From Anaerolineales bacterium (GTDB taxonomy: Bacteria; Chloroflexota; Anaerolineae; Anaerolineales; Villigracilaceae): 33,453 nucleotides of DNA. Both the position numbers and the translations under genes were made by a program. Shown here one piece after another: positions 17,060 to 23,757 of the stretch (positions are counted from its first letter, which is position 1; every line of letters begins with the position of its first letter). Under the pieces are notes generated by a model that made no database searches, was not told the DNA's origin, and saw nothing but the letters and a program-made list of their open reading frames with translations. The stretch covers positions 1-33,453 of the forward strand of contig JALHUM010000328.1 in the NCBI GenBank assembly GCA_022865905.1. Reading direction: 5' to 3'.

Positions 17060-18004
17060 ATGAGTGATTTTCAAGGTCTCCCTACCCGTATTATGAATAA
17101 CGGATTGATCAGCCTGGAATATCTCGCCGATGCGGGGCCACGCATTGTCCGGCTCTCAGCGTTCGGGAAAGAAAATCTATTCGCCGATATTCCAACCACG
17201 GTGAGTACGCCTTATGGCAATTTCTTCTTTCGCGGTGGACATCGCCTTTGGCATGCCCCCGAGACATTGCCACGCACTTATATCCCCGATAATGATGGCG
17301 TTTCCATTGAAGAGCTGACTGATGGCGTACGTCTGAATGGGTCGACCGAGATAGGGACTGGAATTACCAAGGTCATCGAGATTCATCTTTCGGTCGACCA
17401 GGCCGCCGTTACGTTGAAGCACAAATTGCGGAATGACAGCCTGTGGCAGGTGGAACTCGCTCCATGGGCACTGACTATGTTCCGGCTTGGCGGAACAGTC
17501 CTCCTACCGCAACCGGTTGGTAATGCTGATCAGAATGGTCTATTGAATAATCGCATCCTGGCGCTCTGGCCTTATACTCATATCAACGATCCGCGACTGG
17601 TTCTACGGGACGATTTCATCCTTATCCGCGCTGCCCCGAACCCATCTCCCTTTAAGATCGGCTATTACAACACCCACGGTTGGATGGCATATTGGCTAAA
17701 TGGTATTCTATTCCGCAAGACGTTTGACATATCTTCCGGGGCAGCATATCCAGACGGAGGCTGCAATTCCGAATCATTTTGCAATGACCGGTTCGTGGAG
17801 TTGGAGAGTTTGGGATCACTGGTCAGGCTTGAACCCGGTGGAGTAGTGAACCTGACTGAAACCTGGGAACTCTACCCGGGATTGAATGTGCCGTTTCTTT
17901 CAGGTGAGATTTGCGAGGTATTGAGTTTGGGGAATAATGGTGAAAATATTATCCCTGGTTCTGTGGTAAGTTTGAAAAGACGAAAATTCCCGGAAAGCCT
18001 GTAG
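17060..18004 (+). CDS. DUF4380-like, galactose-mutarotase-fold protein
   Basis: This 314 aa protein has the pattern of the galactose-mutarotase-like/DUF4380 superfamily: NNGLISLEYLADAGPRIVRL at the start, FRGGHRLWHAPET where mutarotases carry an R/H pair, an internal strand-rich segment, and LVRLEPGGVVNLTETWELYPG near the end. No signal peptide is seen, so it should act in the cytosol. It follows araA by 94 bp in the same orientation, so a role in converting arabinose anomers for the isomerase is a fair inference, not shown. No strong ribosome site precedes the ATG. It is the last gene before the tRNA-flanking repeat zone. Confidence 0.75.
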   Translation: MSDFQGLPTRIMNNGLISLEYLADAGPRIVRLSAFGKENLFADIPTTVSTPYGNFFFRGGHRLWHAPETLPRTYIPDNDGVSIEELTDGVRLNGSTEIGTGITKVIEIHLSVDQAAVTLKHKLRNDSLWQVELAPWALTMFRLGGTVLLPQPVGNADQNGLLNNRILALWPYTHINDPRLVLRDDFILIRAAPNPSPFKIGYYNTHGWMAYWLNGILFRKTFDISSGAAYPDGGCNSESFCNDRFVELESLGSLVRLEPGGVVNLTETWELYPGLNVPFLSGEICEVLSLGNNGENIIPGSVVSLKRRKFPESL

Positions 18005-18211
18005 AACCGAATGGGTGCACATGGATGTGATAGGCAGTTTTTGCTTACTACAGATCACATATCACTATTCATCGTTGAAACCTGACACACGAACACATGT
18101 CAGCAGTTGTACTTATGCTTGATAAACGTATTCCAAAAACTGTATCCAATGGAAATTAAAAAATCCCCGAGAAGGGATATAGAAAAGTGGGCTAGGCAGG
18201 ATTCATGCATA
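18005..18211. other. Intergenic stretch after the arabinose operon
   Basis: I see no gene here. A weak stem around ATCCCCGAGAAGGGAT (18166-18181) may end operon transcription but lacks a T-run. Confidence 0.4.
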
Positions 18212-18214
18212 AAT

Positions 18215-18306
18215 CGGAGCAAGCCGCACAGTGAAAACGGAGTAAGTCGCACGGATTAAACGGAGCATGTCGCACACCTTAAACAGGGCATGTCGAACAC
18301 TTTTAT
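18215..18306. repeat. Four tandem 23 bp repeats
   Basis: The 15 bp core CGGAGCATGTCGCAC (variants with AAGCC, TAAGT and CAGGGC...GAAC) starts at 18215, 18238, 18261 and 18284, exactly 23 bp apart, each followed by 8 variable bases usually ending in AAA. Divergence increases to the right. The layout resembles the multiple terminal repeats at IS21-family ends or an iteron-like array. No transposase is nearby, so it may be a left-over end of an insertion sequence. Confidence 0.7.
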
Positions 18307-18333
18307 AGGGGGGAGGAAAGCGCTGGAAATCAA

Positions 18334-18390
18334 AAGTGCCCCCATGGAGATTCGAATAGCATCCCCGTACGGGGGCTCCAGCTTTAGCCT
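18334..18390 (-). repeat. Partial tRNA-Glu copy A with hairpin inserted in the T-loop
   Basis: The sequence matches the 3' half of tRNA-Glu (acceptor 3' strand, T-arm, then CTCCAGCTTTAGCCT) and includes AAGTG as in copy 2's 3' flank. In the middle of the T-loop, right after TTCGAA on the plus strand, it carries about 19 bp with a CCCCGTACGGGG palindrome. Confidence 0.75.
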
Positions 18391-18426
18391 CGGGTACTCG
18401 GAGAGTATGAAAAGGCTGGCAATTAT

Positions 18427-18480
18427 AAGTGCCCCCATGGAGATTCGGATAACATCCCCTCAATGGGGGCTCCAGTTTTA
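18427..18480 (-). repeat. Partial tRNA-Glu copy B with hairpin inserted in the T-loop
   Basis: Same architecture as copy A: AAGTGCCCCCATGGAGATTC, then about 22 bp containing ATCCCC...GGGGG, then CTCCAGTTTTA. Homology ends earlier and it is more diverged than copy A. It lies 93 bp from A and 90 bp from the intact tRNA. Confidence 0.72.
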
Positions 18481-18516
18481 TCGCAAAAGACCACCCGGTG
18501 GGATGGCCTTGTGAAG

Positions 18517-18589
18517 TGCCCCCATGGAGATTCGAACTCCAGCTTTAGCCTTGAAAGGGCTGCGTCCTGGTCCACTAGACGATGGGGGC
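18517..18589 (-). tRNA. tRNA-Glu (TTC), copy 2, likely functional
   Basis: The minus strand folds as a complete tRNA-Glu: acceptor GCCCCCA/TGGGGGC fully paired, anticodon loop CTTTCAA (TTC), T-arm TGGAG-TTCGAAT-CTCCA, no encoded CCA, discriminator A. The anticodon stem has one C-A at its outer pair. A strong promoter lies directly upstream (18605-18633). It differs from copy 1 by a single acceptor base. Confidence 0.93.
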
Positions 18590-18604
18590 TTATCGAGCGG
18601 GGGG

Positions 18605-18633
18605 ATTTTACCATTCCCCTAACCTCAGGTCAA
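18605..18633 (-). promoter_or_regulatory. Promoter of tRNA-Glu copy 2
   Basis: On the minus strand TTGACC (18633-18628), a 17 nt spacer and TAAAAT (18610-18605) place a start a few bases before the tRNA 5' end. Copy 1 lacks this element. Confidence 0.75.
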
Positions 18634-18788
18634 GCGATTTTTCTATATCTTCTTCCGATTGGAGAAGAGCCAGGTTGTACACCTGTTTGCGGTTGAAGCG
18701 CTCCCCAAGTTTTTAATGCATAGGCTGGGGATCAAGATGGCAATAGGGGAGGTGGTCTCAGGTTTCAGTCAGTCTCGAGGGATGAGGT

Positions 18789-19076
18789 TCACTCCACGGT
18801 TGGGCGGGGCGAATCGCGCTGCTCCAGTGGCGGGCGCGAGCGGCGCGGCCGCGTAGTTGCCTTGCCTGCATCCGGGTTGAGCAGCATGGACAGCCAGGAG
18901 ATGGCGCGCTCGTCGTACTCACGCCGCCCGCAGACGTCGCAAATCCAGGCCGGGAAGTTGGGCACGGTGATCAACTCGTCGCTCAACCAGGTGAAGTAGG
19001 TGATAAATTGCAGGCGCATTACGCCAGCCTGACAATCGTCGCAAGGGTAGGACTGCTTGGTGGCTATCTCGCTCAT
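18789..19076 (-). CDS. YgiT-type zinc finger protein
   Basis: This is a 95 aa protein with two CxxC pairs (CDDC near the start, CDVC in the middle) and the sequence VPNFPAWICDVCGRREYDERAI, the hallmark of the YgiT/MqsA-N zinc finger. The C-terminal 30 residues are basic and probably disordered. In MqsRA systems this domain is the zinc half of an antitoxin; stand-alone copies are common and of unknown role. No MqsR-like toxin or HTH domain is present. The ATG at 19076 has GAGGAG at 7 nt; an ATG two codons upstream (19082) overlaps the deoC stop by ATGA. Either start implies coupling to deoC. Confidence 0.75.
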   Translation of the reverse strand: MSEIATKQSYPCDDCQAGVMRLQFITYFTWLSDELITVPNFPAWICDVCGRREYDERAISWLSMLLNPDAGKATTRPRRSRPPLEQRDSPRPTVE

Positions 19077-19078
19077 TG

Positions 19079-19837
19079 TCATGCTCCTCGAGCCACAGCT
19101 TCGTGCAGGATGTTGATGCCCGCGCTGGCGCCGATGCGGTTCGCACCTGCGGTGATCATCGCCAGCGCATTGTTCAGTGTGCGGATGCCTCCGGCTGCTT
19201 TGACCCCCATCTGCGCGCCGACCACGCGGCGCATCAATTCTACATCCTCGACCGTCGCGCCGCCCGGCCCGAAATCGGTGGAGGTTTTGACGAAGTCCGC
19301 GCCAGCGGCTTTGCTCAACAGGCAGGCCAGGATCTTCTCGCGACGGCTCAACAGGGCCGCTTCGATAATGACTTTGACGAGCGCTTTGAGCGCGTGCGCT
19401 TCGTCCACGACAGCCTGTATGTCTTTCGATACCATGACGTAAGCGGCGCTCTTCAACGCGCCGATGTTCAGTACCATGTCAATTTCGGTGGCGCCGGCTT
19501 CGATGGCACCGCGCGCTTCGGTGGCCTTGTACGCTGGCAGGTTGGCGCCCAATGGAAAGGCCACCACCGCGCAAATACCAACGAAGGAACCTCTCAACAG
19601 GCCAGCTGCCAGCGGTACGTACGCCGGGTTCACGCATACGGTGGCAAAGTGGTGTTCGCGGGCCTCCTCGCACAGCTTCTTGATCTGGCCGGTCGTGGTA
19701 TCCGCTTTGAGCATGGTATGGTCAATCCAGGCCGCGATCCCCGCGCCGACCGGCGCTCTCAACGGCGGGGGTGGAGCGGGAAGTTCCCGTTCGTATTCTT
19801 TTGCAAGTGCCAGGACCTCTTCGATGTTTTCAGACAT
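19079..19837 (-). CDS. deoC: Deoxyribose-phosphate aldolase
   Basis: This 252 aa class I aldolase (TIM barrel) cleaves 2-deoxy-D-ribose 5-phosphate to glyceraldehyde 3-phosphate and acetaldehyde. Lys184 in FVKTSTDF is the Schiff-base lysine; Asp120 (EIDMVLNIG) and Lys213 (VKAAGGIRT) complete the catalytic set. IDHTMLK near residue 38 is the usual N-terminal motif. The first 30 residues, rich in Pro ([10 protein letters not shown]), form an extension before the barrel. It lies 6 bp after lepB and overlaps the YgiT gene, so the three are probably one transcript. It links nucleoside salvage with central carbon metabolism. Confidence 0.95.
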   Translation of the reverse strand: MSENIEEVLALAKEYERELPAPPPPLRAPVGAGIAAWIDHTMLKADTTTGQIKKLCEEAREHHFATVCVNPAYVPLAAGLLRGSFVGICAVVAFPLGANLPAYKATEARGAIEAGATEIDMVLNIGALKSAAYVMVSKDIQAVVDEAHALKALVKVIIEAALLSRREKILACLLSKAAGADFVKTSTDFGPGGATVEDVELMRRVVGAQMGVKAAGGIRTLNNALAMITAGANRIGASAGINILHEAVARGA

Positions 19838-19843
19838 GGCTTC

Positions 19844-20443
19844 CTATGGCGCGGCCAGAACTGGCTGCTCGTGCTTGAGGATCATCCAATCGGTTATCGG
19901 CCAATATACCAGCACAGCCTTGCCGACCACGTCATCGAGTGGCAGCAAGCCCCAAGAGTGGGAATCAGAGGAATCATTGCGATTATCGCCAAGCACGAAG
20001 AGATAGCCCTCCGGCACACTCCATTGGGCGGTGTATGCGGGCGAGGAAGCGATATACGGCTCTTCGAGCGCTGTTCCGTTGATGTATACTCTCCCATCTT
20101 TGACAACCACCTCTTCACCGGGCAGGCCGATGACGCGCTTGATCAAATCTTCCTTCGGGTTGACCGGGAAATGAAACACGATGATATCGCCGCGTTCCGG
20201 CTTGCCGAAGCGATAGGCCAGCCGGTTTACCAGGGCAAGCTCATTGTTTTTTAGCGTGGGGAGCATGCTGAATCCATCCACCCGAACGCGCGCCGTGAGG
20301 ATGTTGATTACCACGAATAACAGAGCCGATAAGAGCAGCGTTTCCAGGATATCGAAGATGAAACTTTTCCATGATGTGGTCGCTGCGCCAGCCGCGGGCT
20401 GGGCTGTAATCTCAGGGGAAATCTCAGGGGAAATCTCAGACAA
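19844..20443 (-). CDS. lepB: Signal peptidase I
   Basis: This 199 aa membrane serine protease (S26) removes signal peptides from exported proteins. One N-terminal membrane segment lies at about 30-50. The catalytic Ser59 is in DGFSMLPTL and Lys102 in LIKRVIGLPGE; GDNRNDSSDSHSWG is the conserved box near the C-terminus. The start is a TTG at 20443 with GGAGG 9 nt upstream, an unusual start that may hold translation low. The N-terminus contains an exact 12 bp duplication (20411-20422 and 20423-20434) giving ISPEISPEI ahead of the membrane helix, probably neutral. Confidence 0.93.
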   Translation of the reverse strand: MSEISPEISPEITAQPAAGAATTSWKSFIFDILETLLLSALLFVVINILTARVRVDGFSMLPTLKNNELALVNRLAYRFGKPERGDIIVFHFPVNPKEDLIKRVIGLPGEEVVVKDGRVYINGTALEEPYIASSPAYTAQWSVPEGYLFVLGDNRNDSSDSHSWGLLPLDDVVGKAVLVYWPITDWMILKHEQPVLAAP

Positions 20444-20467
20444 GAATTATTACCTCCGGCACCCATT

Positions 20468-20509
20468 ATGGTAGCCTTTTCGGCTACCATTATAAGACCC
20501 CTTAGGGGT
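20468..20509. repeat. Two hairpins between the methyltransferase and lepB
   Basis: ATGGTAGCC/GGCTACCAT (20468-20490) and ACCCC-TTA-GGGGT (20497-20509). The GGTAGCC/GGCTACC stem recurs at 22277-22296. Neither hairpin is followed by a long T-run, so these look like dispersed palindromes more than terminators. Confidence 0.55.
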
Positions 20510-20525
20510 TGCGGCAAGGGAAGAA

Positions 20526-21257
20526 TCAAACGCGGCCCCAGGCGTAATAGGTGGGCACGTAGAGCACACGCTCGCCGCGCCGCCAGGCCTCTTCATCCAG
20601 TTTTTTCATTCTCTGCAATTTCTTGGCCGGGACGAATCCCGCCAAATCGGTCTCCAGCACCGCCCATTCCAGTTCCCATTCCCCGGGCCTCAGCGGATGC
20701 ATTCCACGCCCGCGTAAGCTGCCTGTTTCGAGCACCGTTATCCCGGCCCCGGCGAATAGACTGGCCAGCCGTCGCCCCAGATCGGGATCAGCCCCTTGAC
20801 GCCGCAGGGACTCAGCCTGCCAGCGGCCCAGCGGCCTCAGTTCCTTGGGTCGATCCACGCGCCCGGCGTAATCCGGCTCGGCCAGCGCCAGCACGAATCC
20901 TTCGGGTCGCGTCACGCGTCGCATCTCGCGCAAGGCTTGCAGGGGATCATGCACCCACAACAGGAGGAAATGACAGAAGGTGATATCGAAAGAACCGGCG
21001 GGATACGAAAGCGATAAGGCGTTTCCGCAGACGAGCGCCGCGCCTGGAGCATGGAGGCGCGCCTCGACCAGGCGAGCAGGCTCCAGGTCCAGCCCGTGGA
21101 CGGTGGCCTGGGCCGGTAGCTCGGCCAGCAACGCGCCCGTCCCGCAGCCGATTTCGAGAATGCGTCCGGCGCGCTTCAGTCCTACCTTATCGAAGGCATA
21201 CGCACGCAGTTCGCGCGTCCAATCCGCCTGTTGGGAAAAGCGCGCGTGCCAATCCAT
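20526..21257 (-). CDS. Class I SAM-dependent methyltransferase
   Basis: The protein is 243 aa from ATG 21257, chosen because GAGGAAA lies just upstream; the open frame runs further upstream only by reading the GC-rich palindrome and the antisense of the phosphatase gene. Motif I ILEIGCGTGALL (33-44) binds S-adenosylmethionine, with GLDLEPA as motif II and CHFLLLWVHDP as the Methyltransf_11-type post-I region. The substrate is unknown; the fold is that of UbiE/small-molecule methyltransferases. The start lies a few bases past the phosphatase stop, so the two are probably co-transcribed. Confidence 0.85.
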   Translation of the reverse strand: MDWHARFSQQADWTRELRAYAFDKVGLKRAGRILEIGCGTGALLAELPAQATVHGLDLEPARLVEARLHAPGAALVCGNALSLSYPAGSFDITFCHFLLLWVHDPLQALREMRRVTRPEGFVLALAEPDYAGRVDRPKELRPLGRWQAESLRRQGADPDLGRRLASLFAGAGITVLETGSLRGRGMHPLRPGEWELEWAVLETDLAGFVPAKKLQRMKKLDEEAWRRGERVLYVPTYYAWGRV

Positions 21258-21260
21258 TTT

Positions 21261-21307
21261 CCTCACCCCTCTCCCCCCTCTCCTAGGGAGAGGGGCAGGG
21301 GTGAGGG
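21261..21307. repeat. GC-rich palindromic repeat at the phosphatase/methyltransferase boundary
   Basis: CTCACCCCTCTCCC and GGGAGAGGGGCAGGGGTGAG form an imperfect palindrome around CCTAG. It supplies the last 15 or so codons of the phosphatase (SPLPLSLGEGGEG) and the ribosome-site region of the methyltransferase. The type is common as dispersed copies in some Chloroflexota and cyanobacteria. Confidence 0.7.
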
Positions 21308-21829
21308 CGTTCCCCAATGTAACACGAATGCCACCTGCTCGTCGGTTTCTGGTACATATGGGAAAAAATCGAACTGCTCGGAGGAACGGTAGAGCTCTTT
21401 CAGGCGTTGTAAAGCGGTCTTGCCGTCCAGCCCTAGATGCACCAGGTAACAGCCGACGACCGTACCGGTTCGACCAACGCCTCCATGGCAATGGATGTAA
21501 ACCTTGCGCCCCTGTGCGATGGCTGTGTCAATGGCTTCGAGGATGGCAGCCATCGTTTCCGAAGACGGCAGGCCTTTATCCTGGATCGGGAAGCGCTGGT
21601 AGTGGATGCGACGATCACGATTATTCGCTTCTTCCATCAAAATGGGTGGGTAAGGAGGAAGTTCGCCCTCGGTCGTCAGGTCGAGGAACGTGTCGAAACT
21701 GGCGTCGAGGAAGGCGGCCAGGCGTTGCCGGGTCTGCTCTTTGTCCCGGCTGCCGGCGTACTCTCCGGCCAGGAGCTTGCCCGGCACGACCCAGTAGGAT
21801 GCGGGGGTGGGACGGTAGAGGTCGGTCAT
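21263..21829 (-). CDS. Tyrosine/dual-specificity protein phosphatase
   Basis: This 188 aa cysteine phosphatase has P-loop HCHGGVGRTG (113-122) with nucleophile Cys114 and Arg120, and Asp84 in the PIQDKGLP loop is the likely general acid. It would remove phosphate from tyrosine or serine/threonine residues of proteins, or possibly from small phosphorylated molecules, in the cytosol. Residues about 173-188 (TPSPLPLSLGEGGEG) come from a palindromic repeat that overwrote the natural end. The ATG follows the stop of the preceding remnant without a gap (TAAATG) and has no clear ribosome site, suggesting coupling to a once larger upstream gene. Confidence 0.88.
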   Translation of the reverse strand: MTDLYRPTPASYWVVPGKLLAGEYAGSRDKEQTRQRLAAFLDASFDTFLDLTTEGELPPYPPILMEEANNRDRRIHYQRFPIQDKGLPSSETMAAILEAIDTAIAQGRKVYIHCHGGVGRTGTVVGCYLVHLGLDGKTALQRLKELYRSSEQFDFFPYVPETDEQVAFVLHWGTPSPLPLSLGEGGEG

Positions 21830-22198
21830 TTATGGCTGGTTGAAATAGGTGCACACCCGGCCGATGATCACGTCCCGCAATCGGGCGAGTTCAGGCCAAT
21901 CGTAGAAGAATAGGATTTTCTGCTCCGCAATGGGTTCGCCGGCCGGTTTGGGGTCAAGGATGAAGAACATCCACGACTCAGCGATATCTTTCTCCGGGCT
22001 GGTCACCGCGTAGTCGGTCACGAATTGAACCCGATGGGCTTTGTAGAAATTGTAGAGGTGATTGTCGCGCGTCTCATCGTTTTCTATCGCGTTGATCTGT
22101 TCCCATTGGGCATAGATGTCTGGCCAGAAGCGCTGGTAGAAGTTTTTGATGCGGTGACAACGAAAAAAGCAACCGCCAGGATTAAGGCCGAGAATCTT
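21830..22198 (-). pseudogene. 5'-truncated gene, C-terminal part of an Anaerolineae-type extracellular protein
   Basis: An open frame of 122 codons between an in-frame TAG (22201-22199) and the stop at 21830 lacks a plausible start; a GTG at 22021 would give only 63 aa. It reads NFYQRFWPDIYAQWEQI, then FVTDYAVTSPEKDIAESWMFFIL and ILFFYDWPELARLRDVII. From memory this pattern is the C-terminus of larger (about 300 aa) putative zinc-metallopeptidase-like proteins of this phylum; the FVTDYA...DIAE segment may belong to their active site. The missing N-terminus and the repeat-rich DNA just upstream (22200-22320) point to a deletion. Confidence 0.5.
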
Positions 22199-22276
22199 CT
22201 ATTCGGCATCAGGATAACTGTATTCACTCACTTGCTACCGAATATTCTTGTACTTATTCGCGTCATTCGCCAATTC

Positions 22277-22296
22277 TGGTAGCCCAATGGCTACCA
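22277..22296. repeat. Hairpin TGGTAGCC-CAAT-GGCTACCA
   Basis: Perfect 8 bp arms with the same stem as the hairpin at 20468-20490, followed in both by ATT. The two copies bracket the methyltransferase, phosphatase and truncated gene. Nearby ATTCGCG repeats (22255-22312) add to the repetitive character of this gap. Confidence 0.55.
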
Positions 22297-22333
22297 TTCG
22301 CGGCATTCGCGTTGAAAAGGTCTGGGAATGAGT

Positions 22334-22765
22334 TTATCTAATCAGCAACTTGACGATATCGGCCGCGTCCTTGACCAGGCCGGGGCAATTCTTTTCGAAG
22401 ACCTTTTTTTCGCGCGCCTTTTGGAATTCTTCGGATATGCTGATGTCATAGCCAACCAGCTTACGGCAAATGATCGAGCCGTGTTTTTCCTCGAAGCGAT
22501 GGATGAATTCCTGTGAAATCTTGTAGATCTCTTCCTTCTTTTCAGGAGTGGTCGTGCCGTGCTTCAGGGCGATGACCATCAGCGCGCCGGTTACCGCGCC
22601 GCACACCTCGCCCTGGCGGGCAACGCCGCTGCCGAACGGCGAGGCAATTTTGAGCGCCAAATCCTCTGCGATGCCGAACTGGGCTGCAAAAGCCGAGAAG
22701 ACGGATTGCGAACAGGAAAAGCCCTGGCTAAAGCGGGTAAGGGCAATTAGGGTTTGATCGTTCAT
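22334..22765 (-). CDS. C_GCAxxG_C_C family redox-type protein
   Basis: This 143 aa protein starts at ATG 22765, overlapping the prs stop (ATGA). It has the four conserved cysteines of the C_GCAxxG_C_C family: Cys18 (FSCSQSV), Cys55 (EVCGAVTGAL), Cys100 (IICRKLVGYD) and Cys127 (KNCPGLV). The family's function is not established; the paired cysteines suggest a redox or metal site. It is mostly helical, without signal peptide. Coupling to prs is tight, which is unexpected for this family and may only reflect a long shared transcript. Confidence 0.85.
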   Translation of the reverse strand: MNDQTLIALTRFSQGFSCSQSVFSAFAAQFGIAEDLALKIASPFGSGVARQGEVCGAVTGALMVIALKHGTTTPEKKEEIYKISQEFIHRFEEKHGSIICRKLVGYDISISEEFQKAREKKVFEKNCPGLVKDAADIVKLLIR

Positions 22766-23757
22766 GTTTCTGCAAGCTCCTCCCCATAGACGAATAAATC
22801 GTTGATGGATTGCCGCTTGTAATTGCGGAGAATCGCTTCGCCGAAGACCGCTCCGATCGAAAGAACGTGTAGTTTCGGGTGGCGCTTTTCGGGTGGGATG
22901 TATACCGTATCCGTGGTCACGATTTCGGTGATCTGCGGGACGGCGGCCAGTCGCTCCAGACCTCCGTGCACAAAGACGCCGTGCGTGCAGGCCACCCAAA
23001 TTTCCTGGATGCCTTGCTCGATCATAATCCGGCTGAGTTCGAGGATGGAACCGCCCGTAGCGATCTCGTCGTCGTAGATCAGGGCGCAGCGGTAACCCTG
23101 GATCGGGTGGCCGACCAGGCCGCTGATAACCACTTCTATATCTGACACGCGTTCCTTGTTCCCCGCCGCGACGGGAATGCCCAGGCTCTTGGCAAAACGA
23201 GCCGCCGACTTGGCATGTCCCATGTCCGGCGCGACCACGATTGTGCCGGTCAGGTCATGTCCCTCGAAATGTTGATGAAAGACCGGGCGGCTGGTCAGGG
23301 GGTCAGCAGGGATGTTGAAGAAGCCGTGCACCTGCGGCGAATGCAGCATCATGGTCATCACGTGGGTCGCGCCGGCCGTCTCCAGCAGATCGGCGACCAG
23401 CCGGGCAGTGATCGAGATGCGCGGCGCGTCTTTCTTATCCGAGCGGGCGAAGGAGAAATAGGGGATGATGGCGTGTACTTCCTTCGCCGAGGCTGAACGG
23501 GCGATGTCCAGCATCATCAGCAGTTCCACAAGATTGTCGTTCACGGGCGGGGTGAGCGACTGGACGATGAAAACGATGCGCGAGCGTACGCTGGTGCCGA
23601 GCTGGATGTACAGGTTGTCGTTGCTGAAGCGCGTGATGAGGGTCTTGTCGAGCGGCAATCCCAAGTAGTCGGCGATGTCGCCAGCCAGCTTAGGATGAGA
23701 ACTGCCGCTGAAAAAGCGGACTTCTTCCGGGTCGAGACCTTTTACTGGCATAATCAT
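22762..23757 (-). CDS. prs: Ribose-phosphate pyrophosphokinase
   Basis: The protein is 331 aa from ATG 23757, which overlaps the upstream stop by one base (TGATG) and has AGGAA at 8 nt; ATG 23763 and 23751 are alternatives. It makes PRPP from ribose 5-phosphate and ATP. Visible motifs: PYFSFARSDKK (99-109), ITARLVADLLETAGA (116-130), HSPQVHGFFNIP (139-150), the catalytic-loop basic pair in NKERVSD (200-206), and the PRPP-binding loop IYDDEIATGGSI (227-238). It is somewhat divergent from E. coli Prs (SGSSHPKLA start, KER in place of KRR). It feeds nucleotide, histidine and tryptophan synthesis. It sits between the ICMT-like gene and the C_GCAxxG_C_C gene, overlapping both. Confidence 0.9.
   Translation of the reverse strand: MIMPVKGLDPEEVRFFSGSSHPKLAGDIADYLGLPLDKTLITRFSNDNLYIQLGTSVRSRIVFIVQSLTPPVNDNLVELLMMLDIARSASAKEVHAIIPYFSFARSDKKDAPRISITARLVADLLETAGATHVMTMMLHSPQVHGFFNIPADPLTSRPVFHQHFEGHDLTGTIVVAPDMGHAKSAARFAKSLGIPVAAGNKERVSDIEVVISGLVGHPIQGYRCALIYDDEIATGGSILELSRIMIEQGIQEIWVACTHGVFVHGGLERLAAVPQITEIVTTDTVYIPPEKRHPKLHVLSIGAVFGEAILRNYKRQSINDLFVYGEELAET

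Noticed and set aside
18215-18306. CRISPR array
   Set aside because: Period 23 with only 8 bp between cores, degenerate repeats and no cas genes.
18203-18463. 86-codon minus-strand frame across the repeat zone
   Set aside because: It is built from the 23 bp repeats and tRNA fragments; translated repeats are not evidence of a gene.
19076-20254. 392-codon open frame on the plus strand
   Set aside because: It is antisense to deoC and lepB, whose catalytic residues are intact; the frame has the composition of a GC-rich shadow.
21258-21491. 78-residue N-terminal extension of the methyltransferase
   Set aside because: It is read from the palindromic repeat and from the phosphatase gene in a shifted frame.
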